Shown here: positions 6,776 through 13,991 of the stretch, piece after piece
How the letters are laid out: the number at the start of each line of letters is the position of its first letter
How positions within the stretch are numbered: position 1 is the stretch's first letter
NCBI GenBank assembly: GCA_002697705.1
Contig: NZXL01000022.1
Location: 13,428 to 30,050 of the forward strand
From: Methanobacteriota archaeon
GTDB taxonomy: Archaea; Thermoplasmatota; Poseidoniia; Poseidoniales; Poseidoniaceae
Reading direction: 5' to 3'
DNA: 16,623 bases
The notes under the pieces: generated by a model
Database searches by the model: none
The model's input: the letters and a program-made list of their open reading frames with translations, nothing else
What the model was told of the DNA's origin: nothing
Position numbers and translations under genes: made by a program

Positions 6776-8797
6776 TCACTCATCTGTTGCATATAATGGT
6801 GGATAGAGGAAGTTTTCATTTACGTCCTCATCCATTTGAACAACATAAACTCCAGATACCATTTCAGAGATGAATAGATATCCGCGCGGATCATATTGCA
6901 ATCCCCAATCGAAAGGAATCATACACGATGCCCAACAATCTGCCATATCATAACCGAGAGTTTCCTTAGGGTCTTCAATCCATGTTGGCCCTGCTGGTAA
7001 ATAATAGCCCATGGTTTTTGTTTCCGCTAATTGTTCAATTGCCGGGAAGCCGATTTCAGGTGCTGGAACTCCGCCAACCCATTGGACATCTTGCCAAATT
7101 TGGCTATGATCAGTTACCCAATTACCTGCATGATAATGTGTCCAATATACGTGCCCATTAGTTCCAGTATCGCCATTGTGTGGGCTGTAAATATATCCAC
7201 CAGGAATATAATGATGCTCGTGTACGCTTCCATCTGGTAGAATACTGGTGCCTGGTAATTTCCACTTACTCAGTAAGAATGGGTTTGCTGGGTCGGTTGT
7301 ATCAATTGTCCAAATATAACCAGTGTGATTTGTGTTGGTTCCATACTCTGGAGCAATTAGTGTTAGATGTCGCCAGTTAATTCCGTAAATAGGGTCTTCT
7401 GGCCCCGTTCCACACTCATCATCCCATGTTTCTACTGGGTCGAAGTCAGCTGCTCCATTGCATAATAGGTGCTCATATGGCACTGCATAGTGAATCCAAC
7501 CATTACCATTCAATGCACCACTACTGCCGCCCCATTCTTCAGGAGTCATGTTAGCATGCCCGCCACCATCTGGTCCATACCAGCCATCATCTGCGCTTGG
7601 GCATCCTAACCAACGGCCAACTTCGTTGTCTTGGGGCCAAGAAATTCCTTCTGGGTCAGGGATTGTTGGTGGTTCAGATACGTCAACTATTCTTAGTCCT
7701 GCGTCCCAATATGAGATGTAAAGTAAGGCTTGTCCGGTGATTGGATGAATATGGAATACGTTATCGTGGTTGAATATAGAGCCCCCACAAGTAGTTTCAG
7801 GCTCGGGAGAGTAGCCCCCCCAACGAATTATCTCTCTGCTGACATTTTGTTCACCATCGTTTTGATCTGGCCTCCATGATTCAAATCCAAGGGGTACGTA
7901 GAAAATTTGTGTTCCTTTGTAGAAGGTTCCTGAGTCTCCTTCTACCATCTCTGGATAAGGGTCGGCTCCATAAAGGAATAAGTGACATTGTTCTTCTTCA
8001 CCCGTAGTAGGGTTAATGATTGGTGGTGCGCCCTCCCAATCACAATCAACGTGTAAATCTTGATTGTGGAATCCGGCAGGTGGGTTGTTCCATTCAGCTA
8101 CCTTGATTGGCCCGTTTTTGTCTGATACATCAATTACATCTAATCGGTTTGCTCCACTGTTTGCATCATCGTCTTGAGGAATTGGGTCCAAGTCACTGTT
8201 GGTAAGTTCGTGATTAACCAAAACCCAGTTGTTATCTGGAGTTACTTTGATGTCAATCATACGACCGATTTCTGCATAATAAGTGGAAAGTAAAACAATG
8301 TTATTTGGTTCAGAAATATCTAGGATTTCAAATTGATTGTAAGAGGAAACATAAGCATAGCAGCCGCCTGATCCATCAGGGCGTTTTTCACAATCTTCCA
8401 TGAAGTTTCCTTCAATTGCGATTTCAGAGGAATCTCCAGGAGTGGGTCCTGTGTTTTTGTATTCTGGATAGCATGGGCGTCCGGCCGTATTGTCTAGTTC
8501 TGCCGGCGGTGCAACATTGCCATCGCAATTTAGATTGTGATAATCGATTAGTTTCATGTTGTTTGTTTGGAGTCTGTGTGCTAGTAAATCTGTGTGGCTA
8601 TGATTTTCATCTTCAATTTCGACTACAGGGTCAATCCAGACTTCTGTTTCTGACTTAGAAGATGTGTCGTCGTCACTATTTGACATAACAAAATAAGCAC
8701 CCATAGAGAGCATACTAATTGATACAAGACCTACAAAAATATAGATGATTAGTTGGTCGGCTGCGTTTGAGTCACGAATTAGGCCTTGCTTACGCAT
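6776..8797 (-). CDS. LVIVD-type beta-propeller surface protein B, 673 aa
   Basis: A paralogue of the 596-residue propeller. It starts with a short charged cytoplasmic segment and a single helix (residues about 15-38, no obvious cleavage site), so it is probably N-terminally anchored. Next come an acidic linker and a His-containing stretch, NHSHTDLLAHR (65-75). Propeller-type repeats include QFEILDISEPNN (155), LDVIDVSDKNGP (219), GLRIVDVSEPP (367), IWTIDTTDPANP (495) and GVYVVQMDED (649). Patches shared with A are SYWDAGLRI, WIHYAVPYEHL, YSPHNGD, HYHAGNWV and YYLPAG. There are 12 Cys beyond the anchor, several apparently paired, including CWASC (621-625). The role is unknown; LVIVD propellers are known only as exported repeat proteins. 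Unlike A, it has no SCO1-like gene behind it; it ends 2 bp from the convergent small protein. Confidence 0.82.
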   Translation of the reverse strand: MRKQGLIRDSNAADQLIIYIFVGLVSISMLSMGAYFVMSNSDDDTSSKSETEVWIDPVVEIEDENHSHTDLLAHRLQTNNMKLIDYHNLNCDGNVAPPAELDNTAGRPCYPEYKNTGPTPGDSSEIAIEGNFMEDCEKRPDGSGGCYAYVSSYNQFEILDISEPNNIVLLSTYYAEIGRMIDIKVTPDNNWVLVNHELTNSDLDPIPQDDDANSGANRLDVIDVSDKNGPIKVAEWNNPPAGFHNQDLHVDCDWEGAPPIINPTTGEEEQCHLFLYGADPYPEMVEGDSGTFYKGTQIFYVPLGFESWRPDQNDGEQNVSREIIRWGGYSPEPETTCGGSIFNHDNVFHIHPITGQALLYISYWDAGLRIVDVSEPPTIPDPEGISWPQDNEVGRWLGCPSADDGWYGPDGGGHANMTPEEWGGSSGALNGNGWIHYAVPYEHLLCNGAADFDPVETWDDECGTGPEDPIYGINWRHLTLIAPEYGTNTNHTGYIWTIDTTDPANPFLLSKWKLPGTSILPDGSVHEHHYIPGGYIYSPHNGDTGTNGHVYWTHYHAGNWVTDHSQIWQDVQWVGGVPAPEIGFPAIEQLAETKTMGYYLPAGPTWIEDPKETLGYDMADCWASCMIPFDWGLQYDPRGYLFISEMVSGVYVVQMDEDVNENFLYPPLYATDE

Positions 8798-8850
8798 GTC
8801 GCGTTGTAATAGCAGTATTATTTGAATTGATTGAGTGTGTGGTGTTAAGA

Positions 8851-8861
8851 TTATTTATTTA
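8851..8861 (+). promoter_or_regulatory. TATA-like box of the cupredoxin-like gene
   Basis: TTATTTATTTA is centred 28 bp before the ATG at 8884, which predicts a transcript starting at the start codon. No Shine-Dalgarno is present between it and the gene. It also argues against the in-frame upstream starts, which would overlap the divergent propeller gene. Confidence 0.5.
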
Positions 8862-8883
8862 CAAGAGTCTGTTGATTGGGTTT

Positions 8884-9561
8884 ATGGCAAAGAGACCGCA
8901 AGTTCTAGTTATAGCAATTTTATTTGCTTTAATCGCAAGTCCATATGTAATGTCAGCACAAGCACACACGGCTGAAAGTTTCACTATTCTAATCAAAGAA
9001 GATGGTTTTTCCCATAATAACCAACAAATAATTCAAAATGATTCTGTTATTTGGTATAATATTGATAATGGTTCAAATCTAACCCATCGTTTAGTCTATG
9101 ATTATGATGGTGATGGATTATACAATGGAACTTTTGACTGGGACTCTGGAGAGTTGTCTGCTGAATGTGAGAGAGATGAAAATAATACTAAATTAGATGA
9201 GAATTGTACAATCAATTTTATTGTAACATTAGATATGAATTGGACTGTAGGCAATTATACTTACCAAGATATTCGCTCAGATGGTTCTGTTGTTAATGCA
9301 ACGATCGAGTTGATAGCGGATACCGGTATGCACACTGAGGCCAACCTCCCAGCAATTGGTAGTGAATTTGGCGTAACTAATGATGATAAAGATACTACAA
9401 CAACTATTGAGAATGAAGATGAGGGGTTAACTCCCGAAAATATGTTGCTTCTTGTTGGATTATTCACAGGGGTTTCATCTGTTATTTTGCTTGGAATATT
9501 AATGTTAAGGAGGTCTAATCCTAAAACATTAGATAATGTTCATGATGAATCTAATAATTAG
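8884..9561 (+). CDS. Cupredoxin-like type I surface protein B (degenerate copper site), 225 aa
   Basis: Signal peptide 1-28 (ends SAQAHT), ectodomain 30-145, acidic linker, TM helix about 186-208 and a short tail. The ectodomain follows the cupredoxin pattern: an edge strand FTILIKEDGFS, then NDSVIWYNIDNG, a His at the position of the first copper ligand in NLTHRL (His68), FDWDSGEL, a strand INFIVTLDM, and VGNYTYQDI leading to SVVNATIEL. In true blue-copper proteins the last turn holds the Cys-His-Met ligands; here it reads YTYQDIRSDG and these are missing. Cys95 and Cys108 flank an inserted loop and probably form a disulphide; a DYDGDG loop (73-78) looks Ca-binding. The frame is open upstream to 8767, but the ATG at 8884 has the signal peptide and TATA spacing. 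It is the partner of propeller B. The fold is inference from pattern, not proven. Confidence 0.78.
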   Translation: MAKRPQVLVIAILFALIASPYVMSAQAHTAESFTILIKEDGFSHNNQQIIQNDSVIWYNIDNGSNLTHRLVYDYDGDGLYNGTFDWDSGELSAECERDENNTKLDENCTINFIVTLDMNWTVGNYTYQDIRSDGSVVNATIELIADTGMHTEANLPAIGSEFGVTNDDKDTTTTIENEDEGLTPENMLLLVGLFTGVSSVILLGILMLRRSNPKTLDNVHDESNN

Positions 9562-9592
9562 CCCAAATTTATCTTATGCTGGATAGGTACCC

Positions 9593-9603
9593 CTAAATAA
9601 AAA
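9593..9603 (+). promoter_or_regulatory. TATA-like box of the TSP3 surface protein gene
   Basis: CTAAATAAAAA follows a C-rich stretch (TACCCC) and lies about 23-25 bp before the ATG at 9621. No Shine-Dalgarno is seen, so the transcript is probably leaderless or nearly so. Confidence 0.5.
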
Positions 9604-9620
9604 AGCACTTTTCCTAAAAT

Positions 9621-12539
9621 ATGGAAAATAACTTATCTTCCGGCTGGGTTGCAATTTTAGTTGTATTATGTTCAATATCTGGGGCTTCTTCAGGTTCATT
9701 AAATCAATATGATGCAGTTGAATTGGGCGACCAAGAAGTCAATTACACTGAAGTAATTAGTGAAAATTTCACCGTAGAAATGGGAGTTATTGACGATAGT
9801 GTTTCTGATTATACATACTATGATGTGCGCATTGATTCTGATTCTGTTGGTAATATTCATGTATTATACAAGCCGAATTATACTTTAATGACTCTTGCTA
9901 CAATGATCGATGGGGTGTGGGTAACTCAAAATCTACACGCCATTAATTATACAACAGATTTTGACATGGTGATCGATTCTAACAACAGTATTCACATTTC
10001 TTGGCAGAACTCTTCTAATAGGGATTTGATGTACACTACAAACTCCTCGGGAGATTGGGTGACTACTGCTGTTGATACATCGGGCAGAAAGGGGGGCGCT
10101 AACTCAATTACTGTGGATTCAAACAATAATCCGCATATTTTGTACAGGTATGGCCATTATGATGGGTGGTATGAGGATTATTCTTATTATCTCCGATATG
10201 CAACTATTTCAGATGAAGGGTTGTGGGAAATAGAAACTATTGCCTATCCTGGTGTAAGAAGAGATACATCGGATGAATTTGGGGGGGTGTTTCAAACTGA
10301 TATTACTGTAGATTCTGAAGATAAGATTCATGCTTCATATGTGATTTACGACGCGAAGACATGGATTACTGATACGAATGGTTTGTGGTATGTTTCAGGG
10401 ACTTATGGAAATTGGGTAAAAGAGCATCTAAACACTGCTTCGGAATTTTTCAGTCCTTCGATTGATGTTGGCTCACAAAATAAAGCGCATATAGCATATG
10501 AGGGTTTATCTGGTGAAATTATTCACACATATAAAAATGAAAATAATACATGGGCCAGTTCAATTATGGATAATTCAAGTATATTTTCAGACCCTTCGAT
10601 TGTAATAGATGCATATGAAATTCCACACATTACCTATATTGATGCATCTTCAAAAAATCAAAAATATGCACTATTAAATTCAGATTACTGGCAGACATAT
10701 AATGTAAGTAATGAGACGAGTTATACAACTACTACGGCGATGGAATTATCTCAAAGTGGAAGTTTACATACGGCTCTGATGAATTGGACCGGCTCCCCCT
10801 ACCACACTCTGATTCAATACCCTGATGTGGATTTGGATGGGGTTTCTGTATTAAATGACTTATGTCCAAATGAAGGGAATCAAAATTTTGATTCGGATGG
10901 CGATGGATGTATTGATGACGAAGATAATGATGGTGTGTATGATCATTTAGATACGTGCCCGAATGAAGACTCGACTGGATTTGATACGGATAATGATGGT
11001 TGTATTGATGATAGTGACGGGGATGGTGTTGGTGATGATTTGGACGCCTTCCCAAATGATTCTACTGAGGCAATTGATACGGATGATGATGGTGTAGGGG
11101 ATAACTCTGACAGATGCGAGGGGCATAACGATTCTATCGATGTCGACAATGATGGTATTGTTGACGGTTGTGATGATATGCTTGATAATGATGGAGATGG
11201 TGTTTCAAATCAGGATGATGTGTTTCCGGAGGATTCGACTGAAACAGTTGATAGTGATGAGGATGGGATTGGGGATAATTCCGACTCAGATATTGATGGT
11301 GATGGGGTAGAAAATGAACTGGATGATTTTCCCTATGATAAATTAAGAAATAAAGACACGGATGGCGATGGAGAAGCTGATTTTGTTGAAGGGATAGTAA
11401 GTGGTGAATTGATTGATTTTGAGTCTGGAAATTATAATGGCGTTAATATGCACTGTGCTGACGATCTTGTAGGATTTTGTATGCCGGATTATTCTCCTTG
11501 GGTGATTACAAATGAATCAATAAGTGGAGCATATAGTCTCGAACAGCAGTTATGGGCTAGTGACACAGGGCATTTCTCAGTATCTTTTTCTTCGGCTAGT
11601 GACGATGTGGTTAAACTTCAAGTCTACATAACTTCAGTGATTATTGAGAATCAATGTATGCCAATCTATTTGGATGATATTTCAATTGATTATGGTTGTG
11701 ATAGCGAAGGTTTTGGTTATTATGATAATATTACAATCAATGTAACTAGGGGAAGCCATGTATTGAAAATATACGGGACAATACTTGGTAGCGGCAATCT
11801 AGTTGACAATATTCAATTGCCAGATTATGTAGTTGCTTCTAATGAGGACCTGGATGATGATAATGATGGTTGGGATGATAGTATTGAGATGTCTTTTAGT
11901 GAAGATTCTCCTTGTTACTCTGACTCATTAGATGCAGATGAAACCCCTGAAAGCAACATAGAACAAACCATGTATTTGGGTGCTAGTCCAATTAATTATC
12001 AGTTATGGGAAGGTTTTTGTCAAATTTATTATGATAGTGATGATGATGGTATAGTTGACTATTACTCTACAACTGATGGATACGTTTCTGTGGATAGGTG
12101 TCCTGATGAATTCGGATATGATGTAGGAGAATGGGTTGTTAATGAAACAACGGGACTAAGTGAATTTAACATGGATGAATGGGGTTGCCCGCTTAAATCG
12201 GCTGATGATGCGAAGGGTTCTGCAAACGAGGATTCTTTTATGACTTATGGAATTGGATTTGGCGTGATTTTAGTGATTATATTAGTCGTATTCTTTATTA
12301 GAAAAGGCGGGGGTTCTGTTCAAGAAGAATCTGTAAAAGATTATGCTGAATTACAAGAAGAGGAACCGTTTATTGAGTCGCATCCTTCTCTAGAAATGTT
12401 ATCAACGGCCCCTCCTGAAAATGCAACAGGTATGTTAAATGATGATGGTTATTATTGGCTTGAGTGGCCAATCGCTAGTGGAGAGTGGTACTATCGGCTT
12501 CCTGATGAAATCCCTTGGAATTTATTCAAAAAACAATGA
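9621..12539 (+). CDS. Large type I surface protein: propeller-like repeats, TSP3 repeats, beta-sandwich, TM, 972 aa
   Basis: Signal peptide 1-25. Residues about 60-400 hold roughly seven repeats with an (I/V)D-S-x-N-x-(I/P)H-(I/V)-x-(Y/W) core, e.g. VRIDSDSVGNIHVLY, MVIDSNNSIHISW, ITVDSNNNPHILY, ITVDSEDKIHASY and VIDAYEIPHITY; this suggests a seven-bladed propeller of the sialidase/BNR kind. Residues 401-590 are thrombospondin type 3-like calcium-binding repeats (DxDxDG, with DxCPNE signatures). Residues about 595-745 look like a jelly-roll adhesion or carbohydrate-binding domain with scattered Cys. An Asp-rich region follows, then a TM helix at 875-894 (GVILVIILVVFFIR) and a cytosolic tail ending in GYYWLEWPIASGEWYYR. 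The likely role is adhesion or polymer binding at the cell surface; ligand unknown. The downstream neighbour converges. Confidence 0.85.
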   Translation: MENNLSSGWVAILVVLCSISGASSGSLNQYDAVELGDQEVNYTEVISENFTVEMGVIDDSVSDYTYYDVRIDSDSVGNIHVLYKPNYTLMTLATMIDGVWVTQNLHAINYTTDFDMVIDSNNSIHISWQNSSNRDLMYTTNSSGDWVTTAVDTSGRKGGANSITVDSNNNPHILYRYGHYDGWYEDYSYYLRYATISDEGLWEIETIAYPGVRRDTSDEFGGVFQTDITVDSEDKIHASYVIYDAKTWITDTNGLWYVSGTYGNWVKEHLNTASEFFSPSIDVGSQNKAHIAYEGLSGEIIHTYKNENNTWASSIMDNSSIFSDPSIVIDAYEIPHITYIDASSKNQKYALLNSDYWQTYNVSNETSYTTTTAMELSQSGSLHTALMNWTGSPYHTLIQYPDVDLDGVSVLNDLCPNEGNQNFDSDGDGCIDDEDNDGVYDHLDTCPNEDSTGFDTDNDGCIDDSDGDGVGDDLDAFPNDSTEAIDTDDDGVGDNSDRCEGHNDSIDVDNDGIVDGCDDMLDNDGDGVSNQDDVFPEDSTETVDSDEDGIGDNSDSDIDGDGVENELDDFPYDKLRNKDTDGDGEADFVEGIVSGELIDFESGNYNGVNMHCADDLVGFCMPDYSPWVITNESISGAYSLEQQLWASDTGHFSVSFSSASDDVVKLQVYITSVIIENQCMPIYLDDISIDYGCDSEGFGYYDNITINVTRGSHVLKIYGTILGSGNLVDNIQLPDYVVASNEDLDDDNDGWDDSIEMSFSEDSPCYSDSLDADETPESNIEQTMYLGASPINYQLWEGFCQIYYDSDDDGIVDYYSTTDGYVSVDRCPDEFGYDVGEWVVNETTGLSEFNMDEWGCPLKSADDAKGSANEDSFMTYGIGFGVILVIILVVFFIRKGGGSVQEESVKDYAELQEEEPFIESHPSLEMLSTAPPENATGMLNDDGYYWLEWPIASGEWYYRLPDEIPWNLFKKQ
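10821..11390 (+). repeat. Asp-rich TSP3-type coding repeats
   Basis: A GAT/GGT-rich stretch within the large surface protein encodes about a dozen imperfect DxDxDG-type units. Unit spacing varies and the DNA is not a perfect tandem array. In the family each unit binds Ca2+ in a rigid wire-like fold. The same bias produces long artificial open frames on the opposite strand. Confidence 0.8.
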
Positions 12540-12553
12540 CCTTTGAATGGTCT

Positions 12554-13021
12554 TTATTTCTGTACTAAGACTACTTTTTTCTTTGGTGAGCCAATAGTAA
12601 TGGAAAGGATAGATGCAAGTCCAAAACAAGCGCCTGCGAGGACCATAAAAATCCCCCCACAAGCAGAGCTTGTTCCATAATCACCCTCTGTTGAACAACC
12701 TCTATCTTCATACCAATTATCAATCCATAATGGTTCATCACATGTTCTTTTAGTATTGTCAAAATCATCAGGAGTATTACTGATAGAAATAACTCCAAAG
12801 GCCACTAACAAAATAGAGAAAACGAGGAAACCGATCCCAAATTTGAACGATAAATTATGGTTGCTTTCAGGTATTAAATCTTCGATAACTGGTTCGTTAA
12901 TTGGTTCAAATTCAGATTCGTATTCAAATTCCCCATTACAATATGGGCATTCGAATAACCCAAAACTATTGTCCTCCAATTCTATATCCTCTACACAATG
13001 AGGACATCGGACTACGACCAT
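12554..13021 (-). CDS. Zinc-ribbon membrane protein, 155 aa
   Basis: The N-terminus is a one-finger zinc ribbon: RCPHC (Cys6, Cys9) and ECPYC (Cys25, Cys28). An acidic linker (32-55) leads to two predicted membrane helices, about 59-80 (FGIGFLVFSILLVAFGVISI) and 121-143 (CGGIFMVLAGACFGLASILS). Between them lies an extracytoplasmic loop with three Cys (94, 109, 121), and the protein ends in a short Lys-rich tail. The overall plan (cytosolic zinc ribbon plus two TMs) is common in archaeal proteins of unknown role. Its stop is 14 bp from the stop of the convergent surface protein. The start is the ATG at 13021, with a CTTTATGTTTT box about 25 bp upstream and no Shine-Dalgarno. Confidence 0.75.
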   Translation of the reverse strand: MVVVRCPHCVEDIELEDNSFGLFECPYCNGEFEYESEFEPINEPVIEDLIPESNHNLSFKFGIGFLVFSILLVAFGVISISNTPDDFDNTKRTCDEPLWIDNWYEDRGCSTEGDYGTSSACGGIFMVLAGACFGLASILSITIGSPKKKVVLVQK

Positions 13022-13040
13022 GAATGAGTTATGTATGTTG

Positions 13041-13051
13041 AAAACATAAAG
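13041..13051 (-). promoter_or_regulatory. TATA-like box of the zinc-ribbon gene
   Basis: On the minus strand CTTTATGTTTT is centred about 25 bp before the ATG at 13021. It shares CTTTATGTT with the box at 5973-5981, suggesting a recurrent promoter element in this genome. Confidence 0.45.
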
Positions 13052-13173
13052 ATTGGGCCGTTTTACAGCAATAACTGGTTTGATTTTTGATTTTAGTCTG
13101 GTTAGTTACTTCTAAATGAGTGTTTTGAATTATTACCATTTTATTGATAAGGTTCCGATTAAAGCCCCCTTTA

Positions 13174-13180
13174 GTGAGGT
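13174..13180 (+). promoter_or_regulatory. Shine-Dalgarno deciding the start of the NTF2-like gene
   Basis: GTGAGGT lies 6 bases before the ATG at 13187 and only 3 before an in-frame GTG at 13184, so the ATG is preferred. An upstream TTTTATTG (about 13139-13146) could be the TATA box, giving a short leader of roughly 20 bases. Confidence 0.6.
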
Positions 13181-13186
13181 ATTGTG

Positions 13187-13651
13187 ATGATTACTGTAGA
13201 AGATGTTGAAAATGCACAACAGGAATGGGGTGAAGGTGTTGTAGCTATCGCACATGCACATAGTTCTGGAGCAGATTATATTGGGCGTGCACGAACTCAC
13301 GTCGAATCTTTGTATGCATATGGAATTACACCCGTCTTATTCAAACCTACAATGGCTGTTAAAGAGCCGTTTCGCTCAAGTTTTGAAGGCGCATTATCAT
13401 ATTTTGTAGCATCTAATAATGAATGTCTTGAAGATACGGGTTTTGCGATTAAGGGTTGGATAAACGTTCGGTTTGAAAATGAAAATATAGTAATAAATGG
13501 GGATACTGCTATGGCAATGGGTAATTATTTTTTCACAACTCTTGGTGGTGAAGAATTAAAAGTAGAGTTTTCATTTGGTTATATTTTAGACTCTAGTGGC
13601 GATCTGCGCATTCAATTACACCATTCATCAATGCCTGCGAGTTTAGAATAG
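13187..13651 (+). CDS. NTF2/SnoaL-like fold protein, 154 aa
   Basis: A soluble single-domain protein. Two helices (VEDVENAQQEWGEGVVAIAHAHS; YIGRARTHVESLYAYG) are followed by KPTMA, FRSSFEGALSYFVASNN and beta strands including INVRFENENIVINGDTAMAMGNYFF, EELKVEFSFGYILDSSGDLRIQLHHSSMP. The pattern helix-helix-curved sheet with a conserved GDTAMAMGNYFF and a closing HHSS matches a SnoaL/NTF2-like family. As far as I recall, some of its bacterial relatives have been named phosphoribosyl-AMP cyclohydrolase without good reason. No catalytic assignment is possible; the fold is used by isomerases, dehydratases and ligand-binding proteins. The codon and base use are slightly less AT-rich than in its neighbours, which could fit acquisition from bacteria (weak inference). 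Confidence 0.72.
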   Translation: MITVEDVENAQQEWGEGVVAIAHAHSSGADYIGRARTHVESLYAYGITPVLFKPTMAVKEPFRSSFEGALSYFVASNNECLEDTGFAIKGWINVRFENENIVINGDTAMAMGNYFFTTLGGEELKVEFSFGYILDSSGDLRIQLHHSSMPASLE

Positions 13652-13659
13652 TGTTTTGT

Positions 13660-13785
13660 TTATCCTTCTATAACTGGGCACATTTCATCATTCTCATCAA
13701 TAACTACAGCATTTGCCCAAAGAAATCTGTTTCTTTGTTGTTTAATCTTAAGCTTACAATATATTCTAACAGTGGTTAAAGACAT
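13660..13785 (-). CDS. Possible 41-residue small protein
   Basis: A short ATG-to-TAA frame sits convergent to the NTF2-like gene, with 8 bp between stops. It starts MSLTTVRIYCKLKIKQQR and ends WANAVVIDENDEMCPVIEG. Alternating hydrophobic strands, a basic turn, an acidic turn and an ordinary C-terminus look more like a real protein than random AT-rich translation. An in-frame TAA lies five codons upstream of the ATG, so it cannot be much longer at that end. I see no Shine-Dalgarno; an AT-rich palindrome-like motif (13790-13804) is just upstream. It could also be a decayed remnant. I do not recognise it. Confidence 0.4.
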   Translation of the reverse strand: MSLTTVRIYCKLKIKQQRNRFLWANAVVIDENDEMCPVIEG

Positions 13786-13991
13786 ATTAACAATATTTTA
13801 TTGTCCTTGGAAGTATATCAAAGAATCGGTTTATTTTGCTTTTTTATTTGTATAATGTATATATTTAGGTAATTAATTACCATAAAAGGGCAATTATTTT
13901 GTTTTTGTTAGAGTATGTTGGAAATAAATTTATTTGTTTTTTTAGAACGGAGAACCGATGGTTTGAGGTTGAGATTTTGTTTCGGAGGTTC
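13786..13991. promoter_or_regulatory. AT-rich regulatory gap before the M28 peptidase gene
   Basis: About 200 bp without a convincing gene. It holds a 6-bp-arm inverted repeat ACAATA-TTT-TATTGT (13790-13804) beside the small-protein start, a TATA-like run (13849-13867, GTATAATGTATATATTTA), and a perfect 14-bp palindrome right after it. A TATA at this place gives the peptidase transcript a leader of roughly 100 bases, unlike the leaderless genes elsewhere. GGAGGT at 13984-13989 is only 2 bases from the ATG, an unusually short spacing. Confidence 0.4.
13868..13881. promoter_or_regulatory. Palindromic candidate operator
   Basis: GGTAATTAATTACC is a perfect 14-bp palindrome. It begins directly after the TATA-like run ending at 13867, which places it between the TATA box and the expected transcript start. 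Many archaeal repressors bind at such a position and block polymerase recruitment. No regulator gene is nearby to pair with it. Confidence 0.4.

Noticed and set aside
8767..8883. Upstream extension of the cupredoxin-like gene
   Set aside because: It would overlap the divergent propeller start, puts residues ahead of a clear signal peptide, and ignores the TATA box at the right distance from 8884.
10281..10288. Run of seven G as a possible frameshift site
   Set aside because: The frame continues intact through it with repeat periodicity preserved; no alternative product is evident.
10732..11149. Long minus-strand open frames rich in His or Ser opposite the TSP3 region
   Set aside because: They are mirror products of the GAT/GGT-rich Asp repeat codons on the plus strand; low complexity and no start signals.
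13899..13991. N-terminal extension of the M28 peptidase
   Set aside because: It would bury the lipoprotein signal peptide 31 residues inside the protein; TTG start without support.
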